From positions 7,192,001 to 7,256,000 of the forward strand of contig JAKCOZ010000032.1 of the NCBI GenBank assembly GCA_022605955.1: a stretch of DNA of 64,000 nucleotides. Reading direction: 5' to 3'. The notes under the pieces were generated by a model. The model saw nothing but the letters and a program-made list of their open reading frames with translations, searched no databases and had not been told where the DNA came from. The position numbers were made by a program, and so were the translations under genes. Within the stretch, counting starts at the first letter, position 1. Every line of letters begins with the position of its first letter. Positions 13,230 through 25,898 of the stretch are shown one piece after another. The stretch is from Rallus limicola (Eukaryota; Chordata; Aves; Gruiformes; Rallidae).

Positions 13230-15307
13230 ATAGGGGAAAAGTAACTGCAGCCCCTAAAGCCATCGCAGCAGGCTATCGCTTCTCTGCAGCTTCATCCCTC
13301 TGCCCCTGCTATCTCCTGGCAGAGCAGGTGCCAGCCCCAGAGGCATGAGCCCTCCCCTCCTCACTGTGGAGGCCACCAAGATGTCTCAGGGTGGCTCCTT
13401 CCCACTGGGAAAGGGCAAACAGCTGCCTAGTAACAAAGCACTTTAAAATTATTTTGTTCAAATGAATAGCTTGCATATGCATAACCAGGTTTTGCAGCTC
13501 CAATATGCATTGTGATTAGGATTAATCACTTGGCTGATGAATTGGGCAAAGTGAGAGCTTGCCCTGCATTAAAGCTGCATCCAAGAGATGACTATACTCT
13601 TTACTGCTATTCTCCAACTTTAATTAAGATGTCACAAATGCTCTTGGAGCCAGGGATTAGCAAAGTTCACTCTGCTCAGCAGCAGTGAGCTGGATGAGGA
13701 AAGACAGTCTCTCCTTCACTGTGTGTGGTCTTACATGATCCCTTGATTCTCACAGCCATTCAGGTAAAAAAAAAGCTGGAGGGCATCACTTGCACCTCAG
13801 CAGCTCTACAAAGCTGGAGTCATCTCAGCAGCCAGAAATCACTGGAAAGAGAAATACTCTACTTTTCTTCAGCTTTGGTTATAGCCCACTGACCTGATTT
13901 CAGAGTAGGAAAATTTTGGTGGCTATAAATGGGTGCCCAACAAATGCAATGCAATTATCCATCAAGTTTTATTTTGTGTGGACATAATTAACCTTTTCCT
14001 GGGATAGCCACATGGAGCATCTTCTCCAGCATCTTACTCTTCTGAAGTGATTTACATAAACTGCTGCGGGGGGAAGGGGGGAAGGGGGAGAAGGAGGTGG
14101 GGGAGGAGGAAAGACCCAAAAAAGACACCACCAAACAGAAAAAACTCACACAAGAAAAATCCCAAAACAAAAACTCCCAGACCACCAGAATCCCTCAGCT
14201 TGAAGAATAGAGACAACTTTGTTAAATTGAAAATATAATACAGGCTTTTCCTCAAAACTTGAAAACACCCAAACCAACAAAACCCAGCACATCTGTTCAG
14301 TTCAACAAATAAAGCATATTATCATATGTTTTGGAAGGCTACACTGGACAGCCACTAACACTACCAAAATCACTGTCCCACAGCACTACCTTTTTAGTGG
14401 CAATGCCATCTAGGTCAGAAATGGTTTAAACCTACATTAGAGAACAGGAGCCTCTACATGTTGTCAGTTACATCTCAGGCATTTTCCAAGGTTTTTGCCT
14501 GTATTCATTATATATTAGTTTATTCAAACTTGATTCTTGCAGTTTTGCTTTGGCAGTATAAGTGTTTGGGGTTTTTTGAAGGATATTAATGATCTCTGCC
14601 TGGTGATTTATTTTAAAGACAGAGGAAATCATAGTTCTATGAGAAATAATTAATAAGTATTTTCTAAGACCTGTAAAGTCATTTTGATGGTTTGTGTTTT
14701 CTTTAAAACTTGTAAGGTGAGAGATGTGAAAAGACATCTGGTTACAATCAACCATGCAGCATTGCAAGCAACAGAACATCTCACCTGAGGAAAATGCAGT
14801 TGCCATACACAATTTTTCACTTAACTGGGTTAATTATAAAGCATAGGCAAGGCTGCTGAACAGGCTTCCTTTAGGAAGAAAAGGACAAAATAAAGAATAA
14901 GGCATGAACTACTTTGGGGGGGTGGGGAAATCAAGCAGTTGCAATCCTTCTTCCCAGCATGCTGAGAGGCTCAGGAAGGATGAAAAGCAGAACTGTCGTG
15001 GCTGTGTGAGAAACTTGGGATGATGGCAGCTGTCCCATTCACAGTTGGGTAGTTCTCAGAAGCACAACCAGGTTAATTTAAACAAACAAAAAGGTTTAAA
15101 AATGCATAATATGTACATATATACTGCCAGCACACCTAGTTACACAGCCACTACATTCCTGGGTTTAGTCTAGTTGGATAGTCTCTTTGTATGCAGGGAA
15201 GAAGGAGCACCTATCTCAAGATTTAAGAGAGCAGTTAAGTTATTTGCTCCAGTAAAACTGCCCACTGCTCCGTGGAGAAGTATTTGAAATATCTGGCTCA
15301 GCTTCTT
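13230..15307. other. Single-copy DNA with possible regulatory segment and purine tract
   Basis: There is no gene here. The segment 13430-13600 is notable for homeodomain-type and POU-type motifs: the 10-bp palindrome TGCATATGCA at 13472-13481 and GGATTAATC around 13519-13527. The remainder is AT-rich single-copy DNA. A 114-codon minus frame (14468-14812) is not recognised and is probably chance. Confidence 0.5.
14068..14113. repeat. G/A purine tract followed by A/C-rich stretch
   Basis: The plus strand is almost pure G and A for about 46 bases, with several runs of four or more G, then becomes A/C-rich to about 14180. Such polypurine DNA can form triplex or G-quadruplex structures in principle. 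It is low-complexity sequence, and the short frames across it are artefacts of composition. Confidence 0.75.
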
Positions 15308-15640
15308 TCATAGAATCACAGACTGGTCTGTGTTGGAAGGGACCCCAAGGGTCACAGAGTTCCAACCCCCCTGCCACAGGCAGGGACACCAACCTCCAGG
15401 CCTGGAGCTACACAAGGTTGCCCAGGGCCCCATCCAACCTGGCCTTAAACACCCCCAGGGATGGGGCATCCACCCCCTCTCTGGGCAGCCTGTTCCAGCC
15501 CCTCCCCACTCTCTCTGTAAAGAGCTTCCCTTTAATATCTAATCTAACCCTTCCTTCCTTCAGCTTCACTCCATCCCCTTTGTCCTGCCAGTCTCTGCCC
15601 TTTGAACAAGTTGATTCCCCTCCTGTTTATATGTTCCCTT
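15308..15640 (-). mobile_element. CR1 LINE, 3' fragment
   Basis: The plus strand starts with the complement of the CR1 3' tail (TCATAGAATCACAG) and continues through the complement of the 3' untranslated region and the ORF2 end. Diagnostic stretches include the complements of GTGTTCAAGGCCAGGTTGGA-type and GGCTGCCCAGAGAG-type CR1 motifs. It is 5'-truncated around 15640. A 164-codon plus-strand frame (15418-15912) begins inside this copy in antisense and runs out into unique DNA, so it is not a gene. The 3' end belongs to the same broad CR1 group as the element at 28.5-29.5 kb. Confidence 0.92.
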
Positions 15641-18600
15641 CTGGCACTTTTCATATGGATAACACAAGAGCAGCCTCTGCCCCTCACCAGCTTTCAACAC
15701 GCCTCCAAAGCAAGAATAGGCAGGAGCAGCAGACCAGGGCCATGAGAAAAGGCACTGCACGGGGCATCCGCCCTTCCCAGCCTGCAGCCTCTCTTGCTCC
15801 TGCCCGTCCCGGCAGGACTGCCCAGGCAGCGCTCCCCAGCTCAGAGCTGGCTCTCCCGGCACAGCACATGTCAAATAGGCGACTGCAAAGAATCGATACC
15901 ATGAGAGCTTAAAACAAAGGATAGAAAAATCACTGCTTAGAGCCAGTAAGACATTAGGTCCAAACTCAATTTATTTTTGAAATTAGATTTCTCAAATCCA
16001 GGTCGCCTGTGTTTTTGGCCAGCTCTTACAGCCTGGCCTGTTCTTTTCACCTGGAGACTATCCTACAGGAGCCAGCCAAGAAAAGCAGCAGACAGCAACG
16101 CTGCTGCTTCAGTTTGTAAGCACCACAGTTTCCAATAACTCATTTATTGATCACAGGAGTGGTAAATGCCTGTCTACCCTTGAGAAGAGAGAACAATACA
16201 GAAATCCTCACGCGATGATTAATGAGATGATACAGTCATCTAGCTAAAGCTACAGGAACTCAGAATATTTACATGCAGTCACAAGATGAATGTACCCTTC
16301 TTTATGAGACTCTCTTAGCTTGGCTGTAACACTGCAACCTGTGAATCCCAACTTTGATAAATTAACATCCAGATCACAATCCACAGCAGAAAGGATCTGA
16401 AATAGCAGCAAGGGGCCAGGTCCTGAAGATAAATCAGCCCAGATTCTTTGGGAGCCAATATGTACTCGGCAGAAATCCTGCCATTAGTAAATGACTCCTG
16501 ACTTAAATATAGCATATGCTGTTGCCTGACACCCAGAAAGCTGTTCACACATCTAGGTAAGGCACTACTGTTTCCACTATGCAGCACTTTACAGATAGCT
16601 TACATGCATGAGTTTAGAAAAGTCACAGGGCAGATGATGAATAGAAGAGAGATTTACAAATTACAGATTTATCTCTTAGTGCGGACAAAGCACTCCAGGG
16701 AACATCTCCTCCTCGGCAGAAGAGCAAGGTAATTTCACACATAATAGAGAACATAAAGACAGAAGGGTTCCAAGTCTTCCTTTCTTCAAAAGCAGCATTC
16801 CAGTGCAGTGCAGAGGAGGGAGGCAGTGCCTCTGCCTTGCTACTGCCCCACTTCCAGATGTCTGCTGGAACTCATGAAGGAGCTCCGATTTCACATGTGT
16901 AACCCAATGAGTAACTGAAGGAGCTGTACACAGAGGCTCTGCAGTAATCCTCCTCCTTCAGTCTGCCAGAAAGCTTACTACGAGCATGTATCACCCTAAT
17001 TATATTAATTATGCATTCCTTCATTTTCAGGTTCCTTTTGTTGTTGGACCTTTCTGAGTTTGTCCCTCCTCTGTTCCTACACATCCCTATCACAGGCAGA
17101 ACCTTTCCCTTTTGTTCCAGGGCATAAAATAATCTGATTCTCCAACCAGAAAGGATGGCTGAACGTGAACTCAGCTGGTCCTAACCTGTGTGATGCTCCG
17201 TGCCTGACTCACCACGAGCAAGACCCTTGGATACTACACCAAGATCCACCAGTGAGCATGAGCAAAGTGACTGAAATCCTTTCCTGCTCAGTGGTAGAAG
17301 ATAACACGGTGTTCCCCTTTCTCAACTGTCCACGCTGCCGCTTCATGCTCATGGAGTTATGTCAGTGTAACGCACCACTTAAACACACACACAAATACTG
17401 TGATTTCAAGGCATACTCTATATATCCCCCCTTAGTTCTGAGGTGCTTTCTGTGGGGTTTTGGGTGGTCTGCAGGTAGGGGCATGAGAGTTTTTGTTTGT
17501 GGGTTGTTTGGAGGGGTTTTTTGGGTGGCAGTCTTTTGTTGCTTTTTTGTTGCCACATCCCCTAGACCTGCCAGAAACCTCTAAACAAAGGCATTTGTTG
17601 ATAAACTATTAAAAAATAAGGAACCTGGATAAATGTGCCATTACTTGCAAACAAAACTGTTCTCCTTCACAAACGTAACCTTTTCACTACTGTCCATCAG
17701 CACACCATATGGGTCTTCAATATTTGTTCAGCCCCTTTCACTTATTTTTAATCTTCAGGCAGGACTCACCACGGAGTCCTTCCCAGGATTTGACATTTGT
17801 ACTAAGGGGTGGTTGGATCTTACTTATTTCACTTTAGAATAATCATCCTTTGTTCCATTTGCTGCTTATGCAATGCAAAATTGCCTCCAACACACACAGT
17901 GTGACATTGTTGAGTATTATCTGTAATTGTACACTTTGCTACCTCAGCATCCCCAGTAAAAACATGTTCCCTAAATCATATTTCTATATACAAGTTACAG
18001 TGCAATGAAGGAAGAAAATGTCTGTACTTTAAAAATTATCTTTAGAACTTTGTTGGAAAGGATACCCAGAGTGTAACGCTCCTGCATACCTCTGAGATTC
18101 AGTAACGTAGCTGGGCCATAAATTAATTCCTAATGGTATTTTGCTAAATTGAAAAAAAGACAGTTCCATTACTACAGCCCATAACCTAAATCTCTTGATA
18201 CAAAATGACTTCACATTCAGTTATAAAGAACTGAAAGACAACAGTTAAGCTTTAAAACGGGAATATATTTGGAAGATATCCCATTAAAATAGTAGCATCG
18301 ATAGTGCTGAAAAGAATCATCTTGACAAACCTTTCCAGAGACAGGCAGAGGTACCTATGCATCTGGTCTTTGGAACTGCACTAATGGCAAGCACCATTAT
18401 ATTTTGTTATTTGGAATATATTTGTACCAAGATATGAGGCACTGCTGAAACCAGATCAGCATAAGTGGGTTTCTCCATACATATCCTTTACTGGGATTAA
18501 AAGGCAGCAGATGCAATGTATGTAAGAGCCTGCTTGAGAATTTGCTCAATCACCACCATCATTCATCCACCTCTTTGGCACCTTCTGACACCAGATAGAA

Positions 18601-21600
18601 ATATACTATGGGCAAGAAGATATGCAGAGTAGTTGTACTCCTACTTGCCTGGCCTTTCCTCCCAGAAGCAGCGTGCCCAGAACTAGTCATTAATGGGTAA
18701 CCACCAGTATTTCCAACATGCCTATAGATATTAGAGCCCAGCTTGAATCGCCTCGGTTCTGATCAAAGGTTTTGTGTTTCCATAGATCAATCAGAATCAA
18801 ATACAGTACTCTGGAAGTTTAAAGGGGGGAAAAAAAAATTAAAAAGCTTTGTGCACTTTTAAAACCTTGTGTGCAGAGTTAGATGGGGAAAATGGAGCCC
18901 CAGTGTCAAAAACGGAGGACGGCAGCACCATGAAGTGCTCTGGAGTCATGGAAGGCAGAGAGTCAACTTCTGAGTCTATTCAGAAGCAGCACCAACTTTT
19001 TCAGTGCACAAGAGAAGCAGCTAGTAGCAAATGCACTCACTTTGAGTCACTTAACAAAACATCTAATAAAATATCTCCCATCTTAAACTCCAACAATTAT
19101 GCAATTGAGTAACTGTGATGCCCAGTGCTAAGGGAGAGCACTGACATACAAAGCACAGAAGAAACTCGGGGCAAGGAGGACAGAAAGGAAGACATTGTAA
19201 TACCAGCATTCATTTTAAGAGGGGGGAAAAAAAACCCCACACCCAAAATCAGAAGAGATGGGAAAACGAGCTAAGGAGATACCTAGTTTGACTCAAATCA
19301 ACACCCTGATCTTCTCAGCAAGTCCCACAGAAGCCATATGCCTTGAAATGCTTTGCCTAAGACTGAGCAGTGTAGGAGCGGGTCTGTATTACCTTTCAGC
19401 TGAACAGGGCAGACACGGTACCTGCAGTATACCAGGAGAGATCAGAAAGGGTAGTAAACAAATTAGCAATAGGGAGGTTTCACTTCGTGCCACTGACTGG
19501 GGAACTGTCACACTGTGACAGGAAGCAGAGAGGACACTTGCTCAGATGGTACCAGTAATGGTGTGAAGAACCTTGCTGGGATCACAAGAGAGATGCAAAG
19601 CACTACTTGGTCCTAGGTAGGTACAGGTCCATTGGAATCACCCAGCTGAAAATGGCATGGGCAGAAGGGATGGCAAAGGAGGTAGTGGCCAGCTCCTGCA
19701 GGATTAAAAATTATTTTAAAAGGAAAGACCAAACAACAATCACAAGGAAAAAAATGGTTTTAGTGACTCAACTTCGGGAAGGCAGAGTACATAAAAATTA
19801 GGAAACTTATTAGAAGTGGCTAAAAATGACATTTTAGAGGTTTGAAAGCTGAGAGGCAGTGGTGAAGACTGCTGGAGGGCAGCACGGTGCAGTCACTGGG
19901 CCAGTGCAGACGGCTTGCTGAGAGGAGCTGGAGAACAAGCAGAAGGAAGCCAGAGTAGCTGAACAGCACAGCGAGGGGTTATTAGAAGCAGGATGACAGA
20001 CTTAAGAAGCTGAAATTGTGTCCAAATGAAGAAACTGCAGAAGATTGTAATTTCTGGTACATTAAATGCAGAACCACAGTGAGGAAAAACAACAAAGGGA
20101 AAAACTCAGCTAAGAAAAAAAGGCATCAAACCTAATACTAAATCCTTCTTCAGCAGAAGCACCATTGAGGCCAGCCAAGGTCCAGGGCAGAAAGAGCATT
20201 CAAAGGACAGGGGTGTCGCAGGGAAGTTGACCAATTTCTTTGCATTAATGTACACTGTGAAAGAAACTGGAGACATGTGTCTGGAAGTGAAGCCACTCTA
20301 GGATCAGATGTAGAGTAAGTGGACAAAATTAACAACAAAAGCACTAGCATTAAAGGATTTTCCCTGGTCTATTCATGTGAAGTAGGAAATCTGTAGCCCA
20401 CTTGGTTTAATTACCTTGCTACATTCCAGGAGGTGAGAGATGTCCTTTCTTGCTATGAAAACAAGGGCTGGAGTAGACTCAAGGGAATCATAAGCCTAGT
20501 ATCTGTACCAAGCAAATCAGCACTGTGATACAGGTGAGAATCAATGAGATCGCAGCTCCAAAGGCAACGGGTAAAAAGGTTGTAGTACTCACTGAGAAAA
20601 GAGTTGGTAGATGGTAAAAGCTTACAAAGACTCAAGTTTATGGAAAGTACTCCTGTTGAGGGTTAGTATATAGATCAAAACCACATTCAGCTCAGGAAGT
20701 CCACAGAGGTGCATGTAGCTGGAGGCTAGAAAGACATATTTGCTTGCTAGGGATTTTACTCTTCCTTGCATAGCTACTTATGGCTGCTGTTGCAGACGGG
20801 ACAACGAGCAAAATACATCTTGTTTTGATCTGTTGGGGGCAAGCTTTTCTTCCAGCATTAAAAGAGCTGAGCTGGCAATGAGATATACAAGGGAAATCCA
20901 GAGAGCACAGCACACACCAGAGCTTCCTCTGGCAATACTTGCTGCTGGGTTCTCAGTGCTGTGACCTCATGGCACACGTGGGACCCAAACAACAGCTACT
21001 TATCTTTCCTGCATCAGCCCTAAACTGCATTGGCCCTAAATCAGACTGGTCTAAGTTTAGCCTGAGAAGGTATTAAAATATCATAGCCCTGACATTCACA
21101 CATAAATGAAGCTCTGAATTTGTCTTGCTTTCTCCCTCTTCTGAGAGGAGACCTGTTAAAACCCTCTGGAGTTCATCAGAGAGCAGATCCCATACCTTTA
21201 GCATATTGAATCAAATCTTGGGGAAAAAATAAGTGCACTAGCACTGATTTTTTAAAAAGAAACTTCCATTTAAAAATGCAGACTGTGAAAACCTGGCTAC
21301 CTGTTAGAATGCAATTTCTATGCAAGTAAGGAAAACAGATAGAAGATCCTTAAACTAGAATTCACAACTAGAGTTAGGAAGGTCATCATGATTCCAGTTA
21401 AAATATAAATGTTATGAGCACAAATAAATTGGTCCTCTATATTATGGGTCTTTTCTATTTATTTAGGAATTCTTTATTAATAAAATAGAAGGCAATTAAA
21501 AATTGAACATGGAGTTGGCCATGAAGTGTCAAAACAAACTTAAAGCTAAAGAAATCAGCTGGCTGTTCCTGCAATGTTAATGAGAAATGATACCCACTGT

Positions 21601-21813
21601 CTTTCAACAGACTGGGTCTTACACTGCCTGGATGGCATGGGGATGCCAGGGCGACATCGCTAATTATGGCTGCACTGAGTGGTGCCCACCGTCTAGTATT
21701 TGCCATAGCTCCAGTAAATGACCAGGTGAGGATCAGAAACGAGGAATTACAAAGCAAGGGCCAAGCGTTACTCATTGCAGAACACAAGGGAGGTTGCCTC
21801 CTCACCTTTAACA
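15641..21813. other. Single-copy non-coding DNA
   Basis: No gene is recognised over these 6 kb. Open frames reach 139 codons (17165-17584, plus), but that frame ends in the G/T-rich block and looks like chance. Between about 19190 and 20330 the plus strand becomes visibly purine-rich. An AT-rich homeodomain-like patch (TAATTATATTAATTATGCAT) lies near 16997-17016. Confidence 0.5.
17447..17555. repeat. G/T-rich low-complexity block
   Basis: The plus strand is dominated by T runs alternating with G runs (GGGGTTTTTTGGGTGG and similar), with few A or C residues. It resembles the longer block at 52104-52234. It has no fixed period and is best called low-complexity DNA. Confidence 0.7.
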
Positions 21814-21874
21814 GGGGCATTGGAACTAGATGATCTTTAAGGTCCCATCCAACTCAAACCAGCCTGTGATTCTG
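21814..21874 (+). mobile_element. CR1 LINE, extreme 3' end fragment
   Basis: About 60 bases match the very end of a plus-strand CR1: an ACTAGATGATCTTTAAGGTC core, a CCATCCAACTCAAACC segment and a single TGTGATTCTG tail unit. Everything upstream is missing, so the copy is either severely 5'-truncated or diverged beyond recognition. Confidence 0.85.
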
Positions 21875-23518
21875 GGACTCTACCAATTCCTAACTATTTA
21901 CAGAAAGGTGAGCTTTCTCTATTTCAAAGATATAATTAACTAAAATTAACAAACGTTACACATAATGATTTACTTCATGAACTACACACCCTTGTATTTT
22001 AGAAGTTTCTAGGTGAAACGTAGAGTCAAGCTCAAGGCTAAAACTAAACCAAAAAGGCAGAAAGCTTAGCAGGAGAAGCAATTACCTCCTGCCAGTTACT
22101 CAAGATTCACATGTTCCACCTGTTGCCTGATGGCTTTCTCCCAGGCCATATACACGATCGTGCAAAACCAGCCCAGGCAGTGAGGACAGAGTGGCCGCAT
22201 CACACCAGAGAAATCATCAGTTGACTGTGGCGAACAGCTTGATGCTAGAGAGATGTCTAAAGCTTTTAATTAAAAATTAATCGTCAAAGTTAGTCCTTCC
22301 CCATCGGCAACGTGCTATTTGAGTTACCTCTGCTACAGTTCTTTACCTTTCATTTCAAATAAGGCAGGAGCAGAAGCAATAAGTATAGTTTCACAGGGGA
22401 AGTATCAAAGTGCAAAGACTAAAGAAAATACTGCACCCAAAGGACGAGGGAGTTATGTAGAATTTAAAGTGAGTTAAATTTTATAAGAGGAGGCAAAAAC
22501 CAGCAAAGGAAAGCAGAATACATTATAGCTATATAACAGTGACTAGGATTGCTTTCAAAGTAGTAACAAAGAAAAAAACCTAAGAAAGCAAACAGAAACC
22601 TCAGAAATCACCTCGTTCCAGAGTTGATGCTCAATTGATGCTATAAACAATAAAATAAACATCTAAGCATACACATGCAGAGATATAAACACAAACATAT
22701 ACAAGGCAATCTAGGCAGATCTCCTCAGAATGATTCTTCATCAAAATTAAGACCACATTAGCTCCTACAGGAAGGCACGAGATCCTACAATGCACACCTC
22801 AGCGTCAGAAAATGGACACAAATACTCTGTTTAATTTAAAACCTCTTGAGGTTGTAATTTACAAAAGGTATTTTTAATATTTTTTTTAAAAGCATCAACA
22901 GCAGATCTCCTGTGATGCCATAGAACACATCCTGGGCCCTACAGGCACTTCATAAAAATGCAAGGCTGATTAACCCCTTGATACGGGCGGTAGAGCAAGC
23001 TCTCCTTTAATAGGCAAGGAAATTGATATAAAAGGCAGCACAGGGCAGACTTTGTGTTTGAATACCTAAGTGACTTCACAGGCCATTAACCCCCGTGACT
23101 CGCATGGTCACCAGCAAGGGCTGTTCTCTGTGAAGCCCAGGTGTGTCGGGGCCAGTCCCTGTGCATTCACAAGGGAGGCTGTGGCTTAAGTCACCTCTTT
23201 GAGGTTACACAAGTCTGGCTTCCAGGTCTGCTCCAGTCACAAGCTCGCTACACTATTTGGATTAGAAACTAAATACATGCCAAATATCCTAATGGTTCTA
23301 TTGGCTGTCTTGCCAAATGCCTTTCATGGTCACGAAGCCCTAAGGGGGACTGTTGTCTTTTCCCTGTAAAGGGGATGAATAAAAAAACCTGGTCATTATA
23401 ATTAGGAGTTCTTTAATGGATTGACAGGGTGGCCCTACGCAGAAGCTGCTAGAATGAATGGTTACTAATAGGACTAAATTAGTCCAGAAAACATTTCAGG
23501 GATCAATCCAGAAACAGC
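21875..23518. other. AT-rich single-copy DNA
   Basis: No gene, RNA or repeat is recognised between the CR1 remnant and the LTR. Long stop-dense AT-rich stretches leave no frame of 60 codons or more. It ends at AACAGC (23513-23518), directly before the LTR. Confidence 0.55.
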
Positions 23519-23686
23519 TGTGGTGGTTGAGCCCTGGCCAAAGGCCAGACGCCCACCAAAATCAGTCTGTTACTCCCCTTCTTAGTTGGACAGGGGAGAA
23601 ATAACATAATTGGGCGGCTCAAGAGGCAAACTCGTTAATGACGCGGGCAAAACAGACTCAAAGAGTCTGAAGAGAAAGTGATCTCA

Positions 23687-23692
23687 TTTATT
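23687..23692 (-). promoter_or_regulatory. Candidate polyadenylation signal in LTR
   Basis: On the minus strand, the LTR's sense strand, AATAAA occurs about 170 bases before the LTR 3' end. Its position suits the R/U5 part of a retroviral LTR. Assignment is by motif and position only. Confidence 0.5.
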
Positions 23693-23770
23693 ACACTGCG
23701 CTAAAGAGAAACAGTGAAAAGGAACCAGAGTCAGGAGTGCAACCAACAATCTTGAAACAAATGCAACCAG

Positions 23771-24012
23771 GCAAACACTTTCCCCCCCCCACTCCCTCCT
23801 CAGCAGGCTTGAGTTAGAAGTTTGCTCCCTTCTTCCCTCCCGGTCGCAGCCCAGGAGGGGCAGGGACTGGGGAAATGGGGGTCTGGGGAACACCTTCCCC
23901 CCACCCCTCCATTCTAAAGCAGACTGCCCTTTAGCCAGGAGTTTGCTCCCTTCTTCCCCTCTCCTGCTTACAGCACAGGACGGGGGGGCAGGGCCTAGGA
24001 GATGGGGGCTTC
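23771..24012 (-). repeat. Imperfect ~121-bp tandem duplication inside the LTR
   Basis: Two adjacent units can be aligned by eye with a spacing of 121 bases. Shared anchors are TTTGCTCCCTTCTTCCC at 23821 and again at 23942, each followed by a block rich in GGGGCAGGG and ending in ATGGGGG. The units are diverged with small gaps. It is an internal duplication within the retroviral LTR. Confidence 0.65.
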
Positions 24013-24507
24013 GGTCAGTCCCTTGCAAGATGGTTTCCTTCTCGGCCGGGCTGGGGGCATCCATTCCACACAGCCTCCCCCTGCTGCACCCTAGGATCTC
24101 ACCCATAAGAGCCAGTCCTCCAGGAACTTTCTCCAAGGCAAATCTCTTCCCACCGGGCTTCATCTCTGCTCTGGCAGGCAGCAATCAATCCCAGTGTCTC
24201 TCAGTCCCAGTCCTCCACGGGGCTATGATGCCTCCCCCAGCAAACCTGTTTGGCTCATCTCTGTAGGTCGCTGGTGCTGGCAGGGGCTCATCCCAGCGTC
24301 AGTCACGGCATCTTCTCTGTGTCTCCCCCGGCTCCATCCAGCGTGGAGCCTCTCCACCGGGCAGGTCGGGTCTCTGCCTTCTCCATGGCTCCTTTCCTCC
24401 GGCTACTCCATGTCCTTCAGCTCGGGCTGCAGGGGCATCTCTGGCCCGGGTACCTGGGCGCCTCCTCCCCCAGCCTTCCCGGCCTGTTGTGTCTGTCAGC
24501 TGCTTAC

Positions 24508-24521
24508 ATTTATATGCAAAT
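24508..24521 (-). promoter_or_regulatory. Candidate octamer plus TATA box of the LTR promoter
   Basis: On the LTR sense strand ATTTGCAT (octamer, 24514-24521) is followed directly by TATAAAT (24508-24514), the two overlapping by one base. Such a pair is a plausible retroviral core promoter. The distance of about 820 bases to the polyadenylation signal would make an unusually long R region, so the TATA may be fortuitous. Confidence 0.4.
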
Positions 24522-24710
24522 AGACATCCCAATGCCCTGAACGGGCCAAAATTGCAGCCTTCCTGGCACTCCCTGTTCTGGTGGAGTCTGTGTCTCCTAT
24601 ATGTGATTCTCAGTGGCGCTATCAGCAGGCCTGCAGAGGATTCCAGCAGCCATTTTCTGCAGCCCCTGGCCCTCTCTCTCAGTAGCCAACTACGCAAAAC
24701 TGCGAGAACA

Positions 24711-25898
24711 GCAAAGCCCGTTACTATCTACAGGCACCTGTTCTAAGCAGCTCTGTATATTGAGCCTGTAAATAGGGTCAGAGCACTCAGTTTTGTTTTT
24801 CAGAAACAGCAAATCTCAAGCTGCCCTACCAAACACAGCAGGCGAGGGAAGAAGTGTTTAGTGCCTTCTTAACTCCCAGCTTCAGACCCACACAACTGAT
24901 TTTTCATATGACCCTGCGCAAACAAAAAGGAGCCCCAAGGCAACAGCTATGGCTTCCTCAACTGCTTTAAAGAAACCTCTTTGGTGAAGCTCTTTGCAGC
25001 TGCTGGAAGCAAAGTCAAAAATTAAAATGCTACTGGTTTTATTTTTGCTGTAGATGGAACACTTAGTTCTAGAAACATAATTTTGAAGACTACTTGTACT
25101 CAGTGTGACCTTGTCTTCGAGGCTTTACTGGCAGATAATTTTATGCCACCTAGCTAACTCTTATTATATTGTAATTATGCTGTCACGTAAGATCTCAAAC
25201 AAAATTAATGAAATACTATTAACCCAAGACAAGAGCTGTGGGAACCAGCAGAAGTCTCCCTGTGAGCATTTGCTTTTACTATTAAGCCCCATCACTTAAA
25301 CTCCTATATCAGGTGTCTAAAGAAATAAATAAGATCAGGGAAATTAAGTTCGATATACAAATGTTTTGATTAAATGCTGTCTTCGGTTTCAGATTTTTCA
25401 CTACAAGCTCATCACAGTCCTCTGTATCCAAGAAAGAAATTAATTGAAACTGGTGGAAAAGATAAAAATAGAGAAGATAAATTAGGAAGGGAAAGAACAA
25501 AAGCACTGTTCTGCCTGCCTGACTGGTCTCAAATAGGAGGAAAAAAAACTCAAATGCACTGAAGTTCTTCCTTGAGACTTACATAAATACAAGCTGCTAA
25601 ATACAATTATCTGTAGAAACATGAGAACACACAATATTGATAGTCTGATTTGATCACTAACAAGAGGAAGGTGCAGAAACAGTGAAGCAAGGATGATCTT
25701 TTCAGGACTCTGTTCCCAGGAGTCAGAGATGTTATTAGGACATGATTATTTTGGCTCCTTAGACTCTTCCCACTAGTCTACACTCAGCCCAAAGTCTCGG
25801 TATAAATACTAACTACCCACCAGGTCTGCCACGCTATGAAGCTTCTACTGTATCTTCCTACATTGATTGTAAGAAGATGTGAATGATGTTAGGAACAC
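24711..25898. other. AT-rich single-copy DNA
   Basis: No gene or repeat is recognised in this 1.2-kb stretch. Short overlapping frames (62-65 codons) on both strands at 25309-25562 are ordinary chance frames. Confidence 0.55.

Larger units (their letters stand above)
23519..24710 (-). mobile_element. GC-rich endogenous retroviral LTR (solo)
   Basis: This is a roughly 1.19-kb LTR read on the minus strand. Its plus-strand left end, TGTGGTGGTTGAGCCCTGGC, matches my memory of an LTR family common in neoavian genomes, and the right end closes with GAGAACA, giving TG...CA termini. No internal retroviral sequence is seen on either side, so it is a solo LTR left by recombination. AACAGC occurs at both flanks (23513-23518 and 24707-24712), but the right copy overlaps the canonical LTR end, so a 6-bp target duplication is only possible. 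GC content far exceeds that of the flanks, which explains several long chance frames (up to 166 codons). Confidence 0.85.

Noticed and set aside
15418..15912. 164-codon plus-strand frame
   Set aside because: The first third is antisense to a CR1 3' end, and the rest is unrecognised unique DNA. No gene signal is present.
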